A stretch of 48,565 nucleotides of DNA from UMGS1933 sp051891435 (GTDB lineage: Bacteria; Bacillota; Clostridia; TANB77; CAG-508). Location: NCBI GenBank assembly GCA_051891435.1, contig JBJFFE010000037.1:1-48565 (forward strand), read 5' to 3'. This document shows, piece after piece, positions 1 to 9,390 of this stretch (within the stretch, counting starts at the first letter, position 1; each line of letters opens with the position of its first letter). The notes beneath the pieces are model-generated. The model saw nothing but the letters and a program-made list of their open reading frames with translations, ran no database searches and had not been told where the DNA came from. The position numbers were made by a program, and so were the translations under genes.

Positions 1-80
1 GTGTACTAATTTTAGTTTTTGTAATTAGTCTTATTATCTTGATTGTGGCTAATATCAAATATAAAAAGAATAACACATAG
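1..80 (+). CDS. C-terminal end of a spore germination membrane protein (partial)
   Basis: The third forward frame is open from the window edge to a TAG at 78-80. It encodes a hydrophobic stretch (VLILVFVISLIILIVANI) followed by a short basic tail, so it looks like the last membrane helix of a larger protein. A Ger(x)C lipoprotein gene starts 15 bases later. In Clostridia and Bacilli the gene before gerC is normally the GerAB-type permease (or GerAA), so I infer the end of that gene. The family itself cannot be confirmed from 25 residues. Confidence 0.6.
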   Translation, partial: VLILVFVISLIILIVANIKYKKNNT

Positions 81-95
81 TTTTTGGGAGTAAAA

Positions 96-1320
96 ATGAA
101 GTTTAAATATATAATGCTAATTTTAATTTTATTTTTTAGTTTGTTTTGTCTATCTGGTTGTTATGATGCTCGTGGCATTGAAACTTTTGCTTATGCAGTT
201 GCTATGGGCATTGATAAAATTGATAATGATACAATAAGATTGACAGTTCAATTTGCTGTCCCAACTGCATCAGATTCATCTTCTGCCTCTAGCTCGCAAA
301 CTAGTTCTTCTACTGTTATTGATGTTAATTGTTCTACTATTGATGCTGGAATTAGCTTAATTAATAGTTATATTAGTAAAAAAGTTAATCTCTCTCATTG
401 TAAAGCAGTTGTCATTTCAGAAGAACTCGCTTATGATGGTGTTGAAGATTATATTTATACTTTAGCTAATAGTGTTGAAATACGTCCAGATTGTTATATT
501 ATTATTAGTAGATGTGATGCATATACTTTTTTAGATAACTCCACTCCTACCCTAGAATCTGTTGCTGCCAGGTATTATGAATTGATTCTAAATTCTAATG
601 AGTATACCGGTTTTACTGAATCTATACATTTATCTGAATTTTATAATAGTATTTTAAGTACAACTTCTCAGGCAGTTGCAATTTTAGGCCGGAGTAAATA
701 CAAAAAAAACTCAAGATTCTATTTCAAATTCATCTACTTTAGATGAAAGTTATAAGGCAGATGAAACACCTATCGAAACTGAAAATAATATTGAAAATTT
801 AGGACTTGCTGTTTTTGTTGGAGATAAATTAGTAGGTGAGTTAGATAATATTGAAGCATTATCTCACTTAATCGTCTCTAACAAACTGCAAAATGCAACT
901 ATAACCATTCAAAATCCTTATGATTATAATACTGATATTTCTATTTACATTAGCCTTGCTAAGGATACTAAAAATACTGTAAAAATTATAAATGACTATC
1001 CCTATATTACCTGCAATGTTTCAATAAGTGGATATGTTTTAACTTTAGAAGATACTTTAGATCTATCAGATGAAGAAACTTTACAAACGTTAAATTCTGC
1101 AGTAAGTTCATATCTAGAATATTGTATTTATTCTTACTTATACAAAACTTCTAAGGATTTTGCTGCTGATATTGACAATTTCGGAAGATATGTTTTATCT
1201 GACTATTTAACCTTAGAAGAATGGGAAGCTTCAGATTGGCTTAATAACTATGAAAACTCTTTTTTTAAAGTAAATGTGGATGCTAATATTCTAAGTGGAT
1301 ATTTATTTAGCAATTTCTAA
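96..1320 (+). CDS. gerC: Ger(x)C family spore germination lipoprotein, read through a +1 CGG site
   Basis: GerC-type lipoprotein of the nutrient germinant receptor complex, expected on the outer face of the spore inner membrane. The ATG at 96 follows GGGAG. The signal peptide ends in the lipobox LSGC, with lipidated Cys22. The mature N-terminus (YDARGIETFAYAVAMGID) is typical of Ger(x)C domain 1. The frame closes at 746 unless the in-frame CGG at 690-692 is skipped by one base. The restored sequence AIL-GGVNTKK then runs on as the C-terminal domain to a TAA at 1318-1320, giving 407 residues, normal for the family. It directly follows the permease remnant and precedes a small membrane protein, as in a ger operon. 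Confidence 0.88.
690..692 (+). other. CGG +1 recoding site in gerC (Gly199)
   Basis: Codon GGC is followed by in-frame CGG A. Reading GGA one base later restores the long downstream frame. Without it the protein acquires 18 unrelated residues and a stop. Confidence 0.88.
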
Positions 1321-1342
1321 ACTTATAATTTTGGAGGCATAT

Positions 1343-1520
1343 ATGAAATATTTGGTTTTAATTTTATCTATTATTGTTTTTATTAAAACTATTAGTTATG
1401 GTATTTATGAAATAAAAAAAAATAGCAACTTATCACGGTGGAATTTCCGTGATAATAATTGCCATATTTTCTTGTTTTTATCCAAATATTATTATTTATT
1501 TTAATGGAACTTCATATTAG
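1343..1520 (+). CDS. Small two-helix membrane protein at the end of the ger operon, read through a +1 CGG site
   Basis: ATG at 1343 after TTGGAGG, 22 bases behind gerC. Residues 1-20 form a membrane helix, then a short lysine-rich loop (EIKKNSNLS). At the in-frame CGG (1436-1438) a +1 shift gives GGISVIIIAIFSCFYP, a second membrane helix, and a TAG at 1518-1520, for 58 residues. Without the shift the reading is a less hydrophobic, less protein-like tail ending at 1504. A small membrane protein at this place in ger operons is plausible, but I cannot name a family. Its stop overlaps the convergent secG stop by two bases. Confidence 0.65.
1436..1438 (+). other. CGG +1 recoding site in the small ger-operon membrane protein (Gly32)
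   Basis: TCA CGG T: a shift of one base gives Ser-Gly-Gly and opens a second hydrophobic helix. Confidence 0.65.
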
Positions 1521-1765
1521 ACTAAATATACTATTCCTAATACTATAGAAGACACTATAAACATTATTCCTAATATTATAGTCCATTTTTTTAGTCTTCC
1601 CTCTCTAGTCTTACCTTTATTTTTTTCATAAAAGCTATTTGATGAACTTCCTACTATTGTACTAGATGCACCCTCATCTTCACTATTTTGCATTAAACAT
1701 AATATAATTAATGCTATACAAATTATAACATGAATTACTATTAAAATTGTCTTCAAAATTTCCAT
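1517..1765 (-). CDS. secG: Preprotein translocase subunit SecG
   Basis: This 82-residue protein has two membrane helices (about residues 4-24 and 60-80) around a polar loop. It carries the SecG signature of NSEDEGASSTIVGSSSN after the first helix. SecG is an accessory subunit of the SecYEG channel in the cytoplasmic membrane. The start ATG at 1765 follows a GGAGG-like site. It stands alone, convergent with the ger operon and divergent from the RluA family gene. Length and motifs are normal. Confidence 0.93.
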   Translation of the reverse strand: MEILKTILIVIHVIICIALIILCLMQNSEDEGASSTIVGSSSNSFYEKNKGKTREGRLKKWTIILGIMFIVSSIVLGIVYLV

Positions 1766-1904
1766 TTACGTTCCTCCATTCGTAATTGTATATAAATCTC
1801 TACTTTTTCTATTAACTTTAATATTTTAGCATAAGTTATACTAAATTGCAATACATAAATTGGAGAAATTTGCCTATTTGTTTTTTTTGTTATATAATAT
1901 CCTT

Positions 1905-2763
1905 ATGAAAAATTTAATTGTTGATAAAAAATATAATAATAAGAAACTAAGTACCTTTTTGTTAGATAGTTTTGATGGTCTATCTATTAATACTTTATAT
2001 AAAGCTTTGCGCAAAAAAGATATTTTAGTAAATAATGCTCGAATTAAAGAAAATATTATCATTCATACTGGCGACAATATTACCATTTATATTACTGATA
2101 GTCTTTTGTTTAAAAGTATTCATTTAAATATTGTTTTTGAAGATGATAATATTTTAGTTGTAAATAAGCCATCTGGTATAGAAGTTGTAAACGATAAACC
2201 TTCTCAAAGCACATTAACTAGTATTTTACAAAAGCAAATCAGTCCTTCTATTTTTCCTTGTCATAGGTTAGATAGAAATACCACTGGTCTTGTTTTATTT
2301 GCCAAAAATGAAATTGCACTTAACATTTTATTTGAGAAATTTAAAAATAAAGAAATCTCTAAATTTTATAAATGTATGGTTTATGGTATTCCAAAAGAAA
2401 GTGAAAAAACTCTAGAAGCATATTTATTTAAAGATAATAAGAAATCTTTAGTGTATATTTATGATAAACCTCATCAAGGAGCTGTGAAAATTACTACTTC
2501 ATACAAGATTTTAGAAATTGATAAAAAAAATAATACTAGTGTTTTAGGAGTAAATCTTCATACAGGTAAAACTCACCAAATTCGAGCTCATTTAGCACAT
2601 ATTGGTTATCCTATTATTGGAGACCGGTAAATATGGCAAAAATGAAATTAATAAAAAATTTGGAAAAAGCACACAAGATTTATGTGCTTATAAGCTGGTT
2701 TTTAATTTTAAAACAGATTCTGGAATTTTAAATTATCTAAACGGGAAAAGCTTTGAGATTTAA
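1905..2763 (+). CDS. RluA family pseudouridine synthase, read through a +1 CGG site
   Basis: S4-like N-terminal domain (residues 1-75) followed by the RluA catalytic domain. The catalytic aspartate lies in HRLDRNTTGLVLFAKN, and a second conserved block is TGKTHQIRAHLAHIGYPIIGD. The family continues this block as GD-x-KYG. Here GAC is followed by CGG TAA, so the zero frame stops at 2630. A +1 shift at CGG 2625-2627 gives GD-GKYGKNEI and the usual C-terminal strand (SGILNYLNGKSFEI), ending at 2763 with 285 residues. I chose ATG 1905 over an upstream TTG because it begins the S4 domain (MKNLIVDKKYN). The exact rRNA or tRNA target is unknown. Confidence 0.9.
2625..2627 (+). other. CGG +1 recoding site in the RluA family gene (Gly241)
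   Basis: GAC CGG T: skipping C gives GGT and restores the conserved RluA motif GDxKYG. The zero frame meets TAA immediately after CGG. Confidence 0.92.
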
Positions 2764-2800
2764 AATCGTTTTTTGTTATGCTGTTAGTCATTTAATATAG

Positions 2801-2945
2801 AGTAGCGCAAAGGGTGCTTATATATTTTAAAAGCGACTTGTTCCGTGGGGACCGCCGTGGGCTGTTAAAGGCGTTAGCCTTGTTACAGCCCCGGTGGGAA
2901 GCAAGGAGCAATTTAAAATATATAACACCCTGGGAGCGGATTATT
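2801..2945. repeat. MITE-like palindromic repeat, copy 1
   Basis: A 119-base core (2812-2930) is bounded by inverted repeats: GGGTGCTTATATATTTTAAA at the left and its near-complement at the right. The same core, with the same length and high identity, lies inverted at 9217-9335. The core contains an inner hairpin (AAGGCGTTAGCCTT). No transposase is visible. It fills the gap between the RluA family gene and the AI-2E family permease. Confidence 0.85.
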
Positions 2946-2965
2946 ATTCGATTATCTTTAATTTT

Positions 2966-4102
2966 CTATTCCTCTTTTTCTTTTAATCTATTTTTATAAT
3001 CTATAAAATCCACTATCATCATTCTTATTACAGCTATTACAGGAACTCCTAAGAACATTCCCCATGCTCCAAAGTAAGAGCCTCCTACTGTTACTGCAAA
3101 TATTACAAGTAATGGACTTATTTTTACTGATTTTCCTGTTATTTTTGGGTTTATAATATTAGCATCAATTTGTTGTAATATTGTTACTAAAATCAACATT
3201 GTAATTGCTTGGTTAAGTCCTCCTGTAAGTAGTGTTATTATAGCAGCAATTATTACACCTACAATTGCTCCAAAATATGGTATTAGGTTTAATATACCTA
3301 TAAAGAAGCCAAGCAAAACTGCATATTTTACATGTATTATAGACATACCTATTGATGTGATAATTCCTACCACAAAACCGTCCAATAATTGTCCTGCTAA
3401 AAAATTAAAGAATATGGCATTTGTTTTATTAAAATATTTTTCTAAATTAGTATATGTATCTTTTTTAAATAAGGCTTTCCCCAATTTTTTTAAAAACCCT
3501 ATTATATCATCCCTTTGTCTTAATATATAAATTGAAACAATAATTGCTACAAATATATCAAATATTTTCGATGCTGCACTAATTGCACCTTTTGCATATT
3601 GTGCTATTTTCTCCATGTTTATAATATCTTTTAAGTCAATTTGTTTTAAAGTATTGAAAATTTCTATTACAAAGTCACTTTTTAATATTGAATCTTCTGG
3701 TAATTTTTCAATACTTGCCATTGTAATATTATAATATTCTTGGAAATTAGTTATTAAATCTGCCACACTATCTACAACAACTGGTATTATAACTTTGAAG
3801 AATAACAATAGAATAAGTAAAACAACTAAATAAACTATTACTATAGATAATGTTCTAGCTTTTTTTCTTAAAAAATTATTTTTCTTAGCTTTATTAAATA
3901 AATTTTCAATTTTCCTACATGGTGTATATAATAAATATGCAATTAAAATTCCTATAATAAATGGCATTAAAACTCCTAAAAGATTTCCAAACCATATACT
4001 AATTTCTGTAATGTTATCTAAAGTTTTATACACAGCTATAACAGCAACTGCAAATAAGAACCAATATAACCATTTTTTTACAGGTCGTTTTTTTTCTTCC
4101 AT
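2966..4102 (-). CDS. AI-2E family transporter (YtvI/PerM-type permease)
   Basis: A 378-residue polytopic membrane protein with paired N-terminal helices, a long amphipathic soluble segment (about residues 120-200) and a C-terminal helix cluster. That cluster includes GILNLIPYFGAIVGVI and the late motif INPKITGKSVKISPLLVI, diagnostic of the AI-2E exporter-like family. Members export small molecules or Na+, but the substrate cannot be read from sequence. I chose ATG 4102 because AGGGGG lies just upstream; an extension to 4150 lacks a site. It lies 28 bases downstream of ftsH and may be cotranscribed. Confidence 0.88.
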   Translation of the reverse strand: MEEKKRPVKKWLYWFLFAVAVIAVYKTLDNITEISIWFGNLLGVLMPFIIGILIAYLLYTPCRKIENLFNKAKKNNFLRKKARTLSIVIVYLVVLLILLLFFKVIIPVVVDSVADLITNFQEYYNITMASIEKLPEDSILKSDFVIEIFNTLKQIDLKDIINMEKIAQYAKGAISAASKIFDIFVAIIVSIYILRQRDDIIGFLKKLGKALFKKDTYTNLEKYFNKTNAIFFNFLAGQLLDGFVVGIITSIGMSIIHVKYAVLLGFFIGILNLIPYFGAIVGVIIAAIITLLTGGLNQAITMLILVTILQQIDANIINPKITGKSVKISPLLVIFAVTVGGSYFGAWGMFLGVPVIAVIRMMIVDFIDYKNRLKEKEE

Positions 4103-4130
4103 TTTTGTTCCCCCTATTAATTTATATGTT

Positions 4131-5924
4131 TTATTTAAATATTTCCTCAAATTCTTCTGCTGTTATTTTTTCTTTTTCTAGTAATACTCCTGCAACTGCA
4201 TGTAGTTTATCCATGTGTGATAATATTATTTCTTGAGCTTTTTTATATGCTTCATCAATTAGTTTTTTTACCTCTATTCCAACTACATTATCTATTTCAT
4301 CTCCAAAAGCATTAATCTCTGTTTTATCTTTTGAAGTTAAATCTATTGGACCTATAGTATCACTCATTCCATATTTTATAACCATATCTTTTGCAACCCC
4401 TGTTGCTACTTCTATATCGTTGCTTGCTCCTGTTGAAATATCATTTATTGCTATTTTTTCTGCTGCCCTTCCACCTAATAAAGCAATTAACTTTTCCTCC
4501 ATCTCGGTTTTAGATATATAATATTTATCTTCATTCGTTTTATACATTGTATATCCACCAGCAATTCCTCTTGGAATTATAGATACCTCTTTTACGTCTG
4601 ATTGTGTTGGTAAATACTTACTAACTACAGCATGTCCTGCTTCGTGGTATGCTGTTAGTTTTTTATCTTTATCTGATATTACTCTACTATGTTTTTCAAG
4701 TCCCACTGTTACTTTTTTTACTGCTTCTTCCAAATCTTCCATTGTTATTTCTTTATGTTTTTTTATTGTTGCAATAATAGCAGATTCATTTAGCACATTT
4801 GCAAGTTCTGCACCAGTAAAACCTGCTGTGTCTGTTGCAATTTCCTTTAAGTCTATTTCTGGTGATAATTTTTTATTGGCTGAATGTATTTTTAATATTT
4901 CTTCTCTTCCCTTCGCATCTGGTGCTGCTATTGTAATTTGTCTATCAAATCTTCCTGGTCTAAGTAACGCTTTATCTAGCATTTCCGGTCTGTTAGTTGC
5001 AGCAAGTACTATGACAGTCTGATCTGTTTCAAATCCATCCATTTCTACTAATAATTGATTTAATGTTTGATTATTTTCTGTTTCTGCACCACTTCCACTT
5101 GTTCTTCTTGAACCTATTGCATCTATTTCATCTATAAAAACAATACATGGAGATACTTTTTTTGCTTTATCAAATAATTTTCTAACTCTTGATGCTCCAA
5201 GTCCTGCAAACATTTCTATAAACTCAGAACCACTCATAGATATAAAAGGAACTCCTGCTTCTCCTGCAATTGCTTTTGCAATTAAGGTTTTTCCAGTTCC
5301 TGGCTTTCCATAAAGAAGTATTCCTTTTGGAATTTTTGCACCCATGTCCTGAAATTTTTTCGGTTCTTTTAAAAAGTTAACAATTTCTATTAACTCTGTT
5401 TTTTCTTCTTCTAGTCCTGCAACATCTTTAAATGTAACATTTGTATTTTTATGACTTTCTGCATCATATACCTTCCCTTTATCCCCCAAACCTTGCATTT
5501 GAATAATTAATAAGAACATTACTAATATTAAAATTGTTGGTAAAAAGCTAAGTAATGCTTCTCCAATTTTTAAAAATGTATTTACAGGCTTTTGAATTAA
5601 TTCTATATTGTTTCCTTCTTGTACTTTTTCTTGAATTAGTTCAATAAAAGCTTGTGTGCTTGGAACAATCGCTGTTTTTGCCTCTTCTTCAGTTTGCCCT
5701 TTTAAAGTTACTTTTACAGAAGTACTTCCTACTGTCATTTCTATTTTTTCTACTTCTTGATTATCTATTAATTTTATAAGTTCTGTATATGCTAAATCTT
5801 TTTCTTCTTCATTATTCTTTTTGTTGTTCATTATTATAATAGAACAAACTACTATGCATATTATAGCAACAATTGCTAATATTAAATAATATATTTTGTC
5901 ATTATTTTTTGGTTTGTCTTTCAT
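4131..5924 (-). CDS. ftsH: ATP-dependent zinc metalloprotease FtsH
   Basis: Membrane-anchored AAA+ protease that degrades misfolded membrane proteins and short-lived regulators. It has an N-terminal membrane helix, a short extracytoplasmic domain and a second helix near residues 118-142. The AAA+ module has Walker A GKPGTGKT (about residue 205; GPPGTGKT is usual), Walker B IVFIDEIDAIG and the second region of homology ATNRPEMLDKALLRPGRFD. The zinc protease motif is HEAGH, with later residues typical of the M41 family. At 597 residues it is normal length. In-frame CGG is absent. Confidence 0.97.
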   Translation of the reverse strand: MKDKPKNNDKIYYLILAIVAIICIVVCSIIIMNNKKNNEEEKDLAYTELIKLIDNQEVEKIEMTVGSTSVKVTLKGQTEEEAKTAIVPSTQAFIELIQEKVQEGNNIELIQKPVNTFLKIGEALLSFLPTILILVMFLLIIQMQGLGDKGKVYDAESHKNTNVTFKDVAGLEEEKTELIEIVNFLKEPKKFQDMGAKIPKGILLYGKPGTGKTLIAKAIAGEAGVPFISMSGSEFIEMFAGLGASRVRKLFDKAKKVSPCIVFIDEIDAIGSRRTSGSGAETENNQTLNQLLVEMDGFETDQTVIVLAATNRPEMLDKALLRPGRFDRQITIAAPDAKGREEILKIHSANKKLSPEIDLKEIATDTAGFTGAELANVLNESAIIATIKKHKEITMEDLEEAVKKVTVGLEKHSRVISDKDKKLTAYHEAGHAVVSKYLPTQSDVKEVSIIPRGIAGGYTMYKTNEDKYYISKTEMEEKLIALLGGRAAEKIAINDISTGASNDIEVATGVAKDMVIKYGMSDTIGPIDLTSKDKTEINAFGDEIDNVVGIEVKKLIDEAYKKAQEIILSHMDKLHAVAGVLLEKEKITAEEFEEIFK

Positions 5925-5954
5925 ATTTGTCTCCTTTCATTTTCTTTATTATTT

Positions 5955-5980
5955 ATCAGCCTACCTTTTGTATGATATCC
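5955..5980. repeat. Short repeat, CAGCCTACCTTTTGTATGAT type, copy 1
   Basis: The same motif occurs inverted just downstream of folD (15181-15202) and at the right end of the inverted-repeat element at 34799-34921. It lies between ftsH and the DUF1189 gene. Confidence 0.75.
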
Positions 5981-5988
5981 AATATGTT

Positions 5989-6961
5989 TTATCCGTTATC
6001 AGGTTGGGGGTCTTGTGGAGATTTTTCTTTGTCTTCTCCGTTTCTTTTTGTCTTTTTCTTCTTTCTCTTTTTCCTCTTGTTTTTCTTCTTGCTTTTCTCT
6101 TTTTATTTCTTCTTTGACCTTTTTTTGTTCTTCTAAAACTGCTTGTAATTCTTGCATATTTTTTATTATGTCTGATTTCATAATTAATAATACTGTTATT
6201 AAATAAATATATGAAATTGCATTATATGCTAAATCAAAGTATTTAATAGTAGTTCCGAATAAAATATTTGCTACATTATATATTAAATATAATATTATAG
6301 GTAATGTCATTGCATATATTGATATTTTAAATAAATCTGCAAATTTAAATGCTGTTTTTATTAATATATTTATAATTAAACCTAATATAGAAAGTGTAAG
6401 TATATCTAATAATAATATTATAGTATATGTCATGAAGTTTGTTACAAACATTGTCATTCCTAAACTTACTAATAATATTGTTTTGTTTTGCGTTCCTAAT
6501 ATTTGAGATATATTCTCATTTGTAATTCCATTTAATTCACCATCTTGGTAATAAATATTTTGCGAAAGATTTCCAAATTTTATAATCATTTTATTTTTTA
6601 ATAAAATTAGTGAATTGTCATAATCTGTTTTTATATCTGCTGTTTCATTTTTATTCATTACTACTTGAAAATTTAAATCCTCAAAATAATACGTAAATTC
6701 ATCTTTTCCTTCTATGTTCAATTCATTATTGCTAATTGTAAATTTGGGAAATTCTTCTTTAAATACTTTTAAAAACTCCTCGGTATAATTGTTTAAAATA
6801 TAAACTAATGAAATTGTAATTACAAATGAAAATATAATTACTAATTTAAAAAAATACGAAAAAGCTTTTTTTAATGGTTCTTTTATAAATTTTTCATATT
6901 CATCAAATTTAAATATTGCTTTTTTTACTCTTGAAAAAAATCCTATTTTTGCTGATTCCAT
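5989..6961 (-). CDS. DUF1189 family membrane protein, read through a +1 CGG site
   Basis: A 323-residue membrane protein. It has a cytoplasmic N-terminus with FKEPLKKAFSYFFK-like character, one helix (about 38-57), a soluble extracytoplasmic domain, then four or five helices (about 165-285). A highly charged Glu/Lys tail follows. This is the DUF1189 layout of Gram-positive bacteria; its role is unknown. The frame carries CGG at 6040-6038. Read as Arg, it gives a short basic tail ending at 5999. With a +1 shift the tail stays acidic and polar (GEDKEKSPQDPQPDNG) to a TAA at 5989-5991, which suits the preceding charged region better. Here the evidence for the shift is composition, not a conserved motif. 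Confidence 0.78.
6038..6040 (-). other. CGG +1 recoding site in the DUF1189 gene (Gly308)
   Basis: AAA CGG A: the shift yields an acidic tail like the preceding repeats of EEK/EKE. This is the weakest of the 18 sites because the zero frame also reaches a plausible stop. Confidence 0.6.
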
Positions 6962-7018
6962 ACTTTTTTCCTTTCTAAAATTAATGTTTTCTATAAAATT
7001 TTATTCTATTTATTCATA

Positions 7019-8119
7019 TTATTCATAGACTCTTTTTATCTTACTATCCACATACAATGGATTAACATTTATTCTTACTTTATCTCCAATATTAACATTA
7101 TCGTCTAAAATATCTATTGTCATGTGGTACATTCCTATTTTTCCTATTACATTATATTTTTTTTCATTAATAGTAACTCTTAAGCACTGTTTTGTGAACA
7201 AATTGTGGATTGTATGTTTTAAATTTCTAAGTTTATCCACAGTTCTAAACATATCTTCTCTTGCTCCCATATTATAACCATCTTTATAACCGATTGGGAC
7301 TATTGCCACATTGGTTTCTTTTTTAGTTTTATATGTGTTTAAATATCCCACATTAAAATCTTTAGGTAAAGTTTTTATCTCTGCGACTTGAGAATTTAGT
7401 TCTCCTATTTTTTTTAGTCCCGTGTAATTTGTTGCATCTACTCGCCCTAAAAAAGCCGAACCAATTCTTGCACAATTTAGTCTCATTTCCGGATAATTTA
7501 TAAATGCAGGAGAATTACATACATGTTTTAATTTTATTTTTATATTTTCTTTTTCTAATGCCTGTACAACTTGTACAAAATTTTCGAATTGTTGGATTGT
7601 AGATTTGTTATTTTTGTAATATGCTAAAGAAAAATGTGTAAATATTCCTTCAACTGTTATATTTTTATTTAGATTTTTTATTGTATTTATGATTAATTCT
7701 TTATTTTCATGTAAAAAACCATACCTTCCAAAGCCTGTATCAATTTTTATATGTGCCTTTATTTTTTTACCTTCTTCTGCTATATTATTAGCAAGTTCTG
7801 CACTTTCTTTTGAGCCAATTGTTATTGTAATGTTGTTTTCTACCATTTTCTCTATTTCTTCTTTTATTGCTGTGGAAGACATGTTCAAAATATTTATTTC
7901 TTTATTTATATTTCTTAATTCTATTGCTTCCTCAGTTGTAGCCACTGCAAGTGTAGTTATTCCATTTTCTATTAAAAAATTAGAATATTCTTTCAAACCT
8001 AAACCGTATCCATTGCCCTTTACTACTCCAATTATTGTATATTCATCAGTGTCTACTTGACTTTTTATTATATTTATATTATGCCTTAAATCATTTTTAT
8101 TTATTATTAATGTGTTCAA
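7019..8119 (-). CDS. alr: Alanine racemase
   Basis: Pyridoxal-phosphate enzyme that makes D-alanine for peptidoglycan. The PLP lysine is Lys34 in VVKGNGYGLG. The barrel continues with HIKIDTGFGRYGF and ends in a C-terminal beta domain with IGYKDGYNMG and IGKIGMYHMTIDI. At 366 residues it is typical. It starts at ATG 8119, one base after the FemAB-like gene stop, so the two are an operon and both serve cell-wall synthesis. Confidence 0.94.
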   Translation of the reverse strand: MNTLIINKNDLRHNINIIKSQVDTDEYTIIGVVKGNGYGLGLKEYSNFLIENGITTLAVATTEEAIELRNINKEINILNMSSTAIKEEIEKMVENNITITIGSKESAELANNIAEEGKKIKAHIKIDTGFGRYGFLHENKELIINTIKNLNKNITVEGIFTHFSLAYYKNNKSTIQQFENFVQVVQALEKENIKIKLKHVCNSPAFINYPEMRLNCARIGSAFLGRVDATNYTGLKKIGELNSQVAEIKTLPKDFNVGYLNTYKTKKETNVAIVPIGYKDGYNMGAREDMFRTVDKLRNLKHTIHNLFTKQCLRVTINEKKYNVIGKIGMYHMTIDILDDNVNIGDKVRINVNPLYVDSKIKRVYE

Positions 8120-8120
8120 A

Positions 8121-9176
8121 TTATTTCCCTCTTATCTTAGTTTTTATTTCTGCTAAATTTTTGTATAATTTTTCGCTCATTTTGTATAATTTATATTTTA
8201 TAGGTTTAAAGTTTATATATACTTCTCCTACAAACTCTGTAAACTCTGCATTAAATCCTTTTTTAAATCTATATAATCCATAATGTGGATCTTTTTCATC
8301 TACTATTCCTGTTACACCTCTAAAATCATACATGTCTTTTCCATGTTCAATAGAATATTTTATCATTTCCCACTGTAATAAATAATTTGGCATTAAATTT
8401 CTATGTTCATTACTACTTGCTCCATATAAATACCATACTTTATTTCCATAGATTATATCTATAATTCCAGATACTGGTTGTCCATTATAATAAGCCATCA
8501 TTAGTTTTAAATGTTCTGGTGCTAACACATCATACATTTTTTCGAAATATGAAAGTGGTCTTATCATAAAATTATCTCTTTTCCCAGTTACTACCATAAT
8601 TTTATGAAAATCTTTTAAATCTTCTCTTGTTCCCTCTCTTATTTCTATTCCTTTTTTCGTGGCCAATCTTACATTGTATCTTGTTTTTTGATGAAATGCA
8701 GAAAATATTTCATCTTCTGTTTTTCCCTTTATATCTAATCTAAAAACATATCTTGGTTGAATTCCATCACTAAAGTTTTTGCCTTTATCATTTATTTTAA
8801 ATCCTAAACTTTTTATTATTTCCTTAAATTCTTCATCATCACTTTTTATATCTGGTTCCATTCTTAATGTAAATGCTTTATATTTTTTAGCCAATTCTTT
8901 TAACCCATCAGATAATTCTTTTAAAACTTTCTCATCATGGATATCACAAATTGGTCCTCTAGAAACATACATGAAATTACCAAATATAGGTATTTTTCTA
9001 ATTAATACACTAATTGCTCCTACAATATTTCCTTCTTTATCTTTAGCTAAGACTACTTCATTTGTCCAACTTTCTTTTACTTTGCCCCATTCTAATGATT
9101 GCTGAAAGTTGCATCTATCATGAGCTTCTAAAAATTCTTTGTATTTTTTTTCTTCTTCATTTGCTAATAATATCAT
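8121..9176 (-). CDS. FemAB/FemX-like peptidoglycan interpeptide aminoacyltransferase
   Basis: A 351-residue protein with the double GNAT fold of the Fem family. Visible features are the early FQQSLEWGKVKESW, the central VSRGPI, FHQKTRYNVRLATKKG and the late GxxYDFRGVTG block. FemABX enzymes transfer amino acids from aminoacyl-tRNA to lipid II stem peptides; the residue added cannot be deduced. I use ATG 9176 because GGAGGG lies just upstream; upstream ATGs at 9197 and 9188 are weaker. It overlaps functionally with alr, which starts one base after its stop. Confidence 0.9.
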   Translation of the reverse strand: MILLANEEEKKYKEFLEAHDRCNFQQSLEWGKVKESWTNEVVLAKDKEGNIVGAISVLIRKIPIFGNFMYVSRGPICDIHDEKVLKELSDGLKELAKKYKAFTLRMEPDIKSDDEEFKEIIKSLGFKINDKGKNFSDGIQPRYVFRLDIKGKTEDEIFSAFHQKTRYNVRLATKKGIEIREGTREDLKDFHKIMVVTGKRDNFMIRPLSYFEKMYDVLAPEHLKLMMAYYNGQPVSGIIDIIYGNKVWYLYGASSNEHRNLMPNYLLQWEMIKYSIEHGKDMYDFRGVTGIVDEKDPHYGLYRFKKGFNAEFTEFVGEVYINFKPIKYKLYKMSEKLYKNLAEIKTKIRGK

Positions 9177-9199
9177 TATTCCCTCCATTTTTTCCAAAA

Positions 9200-9352
9200 G
9201 TCCGCCAAATCTCGTCGGGGTTTATATATTTTAATTCGCTCATTGTTTCCCACCGGCGCTGTAACAAGGCTTTCGCCTTTAACAGCCCACGGCGGTCCCC
9301 ACGGAACAATTCGCTTTTAAAATATATAAAGCCCCTGCGTTTGGCTACCTTA
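9200..9352. repeat. MITE-like palindromic repeat, copy 2 (inverted relative to copy 1)
   Basis: The core at 9217-9335 is 119 bases, equal in length to the copy at 2812-2930 and inverted. Outer flanks CCGCCAAATCTCGTCGGGG and CCCCTGCGTTTGGCTA form a second, outer inverted repeat. The outer left flank recurs at 23424 and 31443. It fills the space between dCMP deaminase and the FemAB-like gene. Confidence 0.85.
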
Positions 9353-9390
9353 GCATACAATTAATTAAAATCTAATGAATAATAAGAATT

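Noticed and set aside
2814..2999. A 61-residue ORF with LFRGDRRGLLKA-like sequence, and its relative at 9157-9360.
   Set aside because: Both lie in the palindromic repeat, the similarity follows from the repeat itself, and they carry in-frame CGG. Noncoding repeat is simpler.
5873..6136. Plus-strand hydrophobic ORFs opposite ftsH and DUF1189.
   Set aside because: Phe/Leu-rich shadows of Lys/Glu codons.
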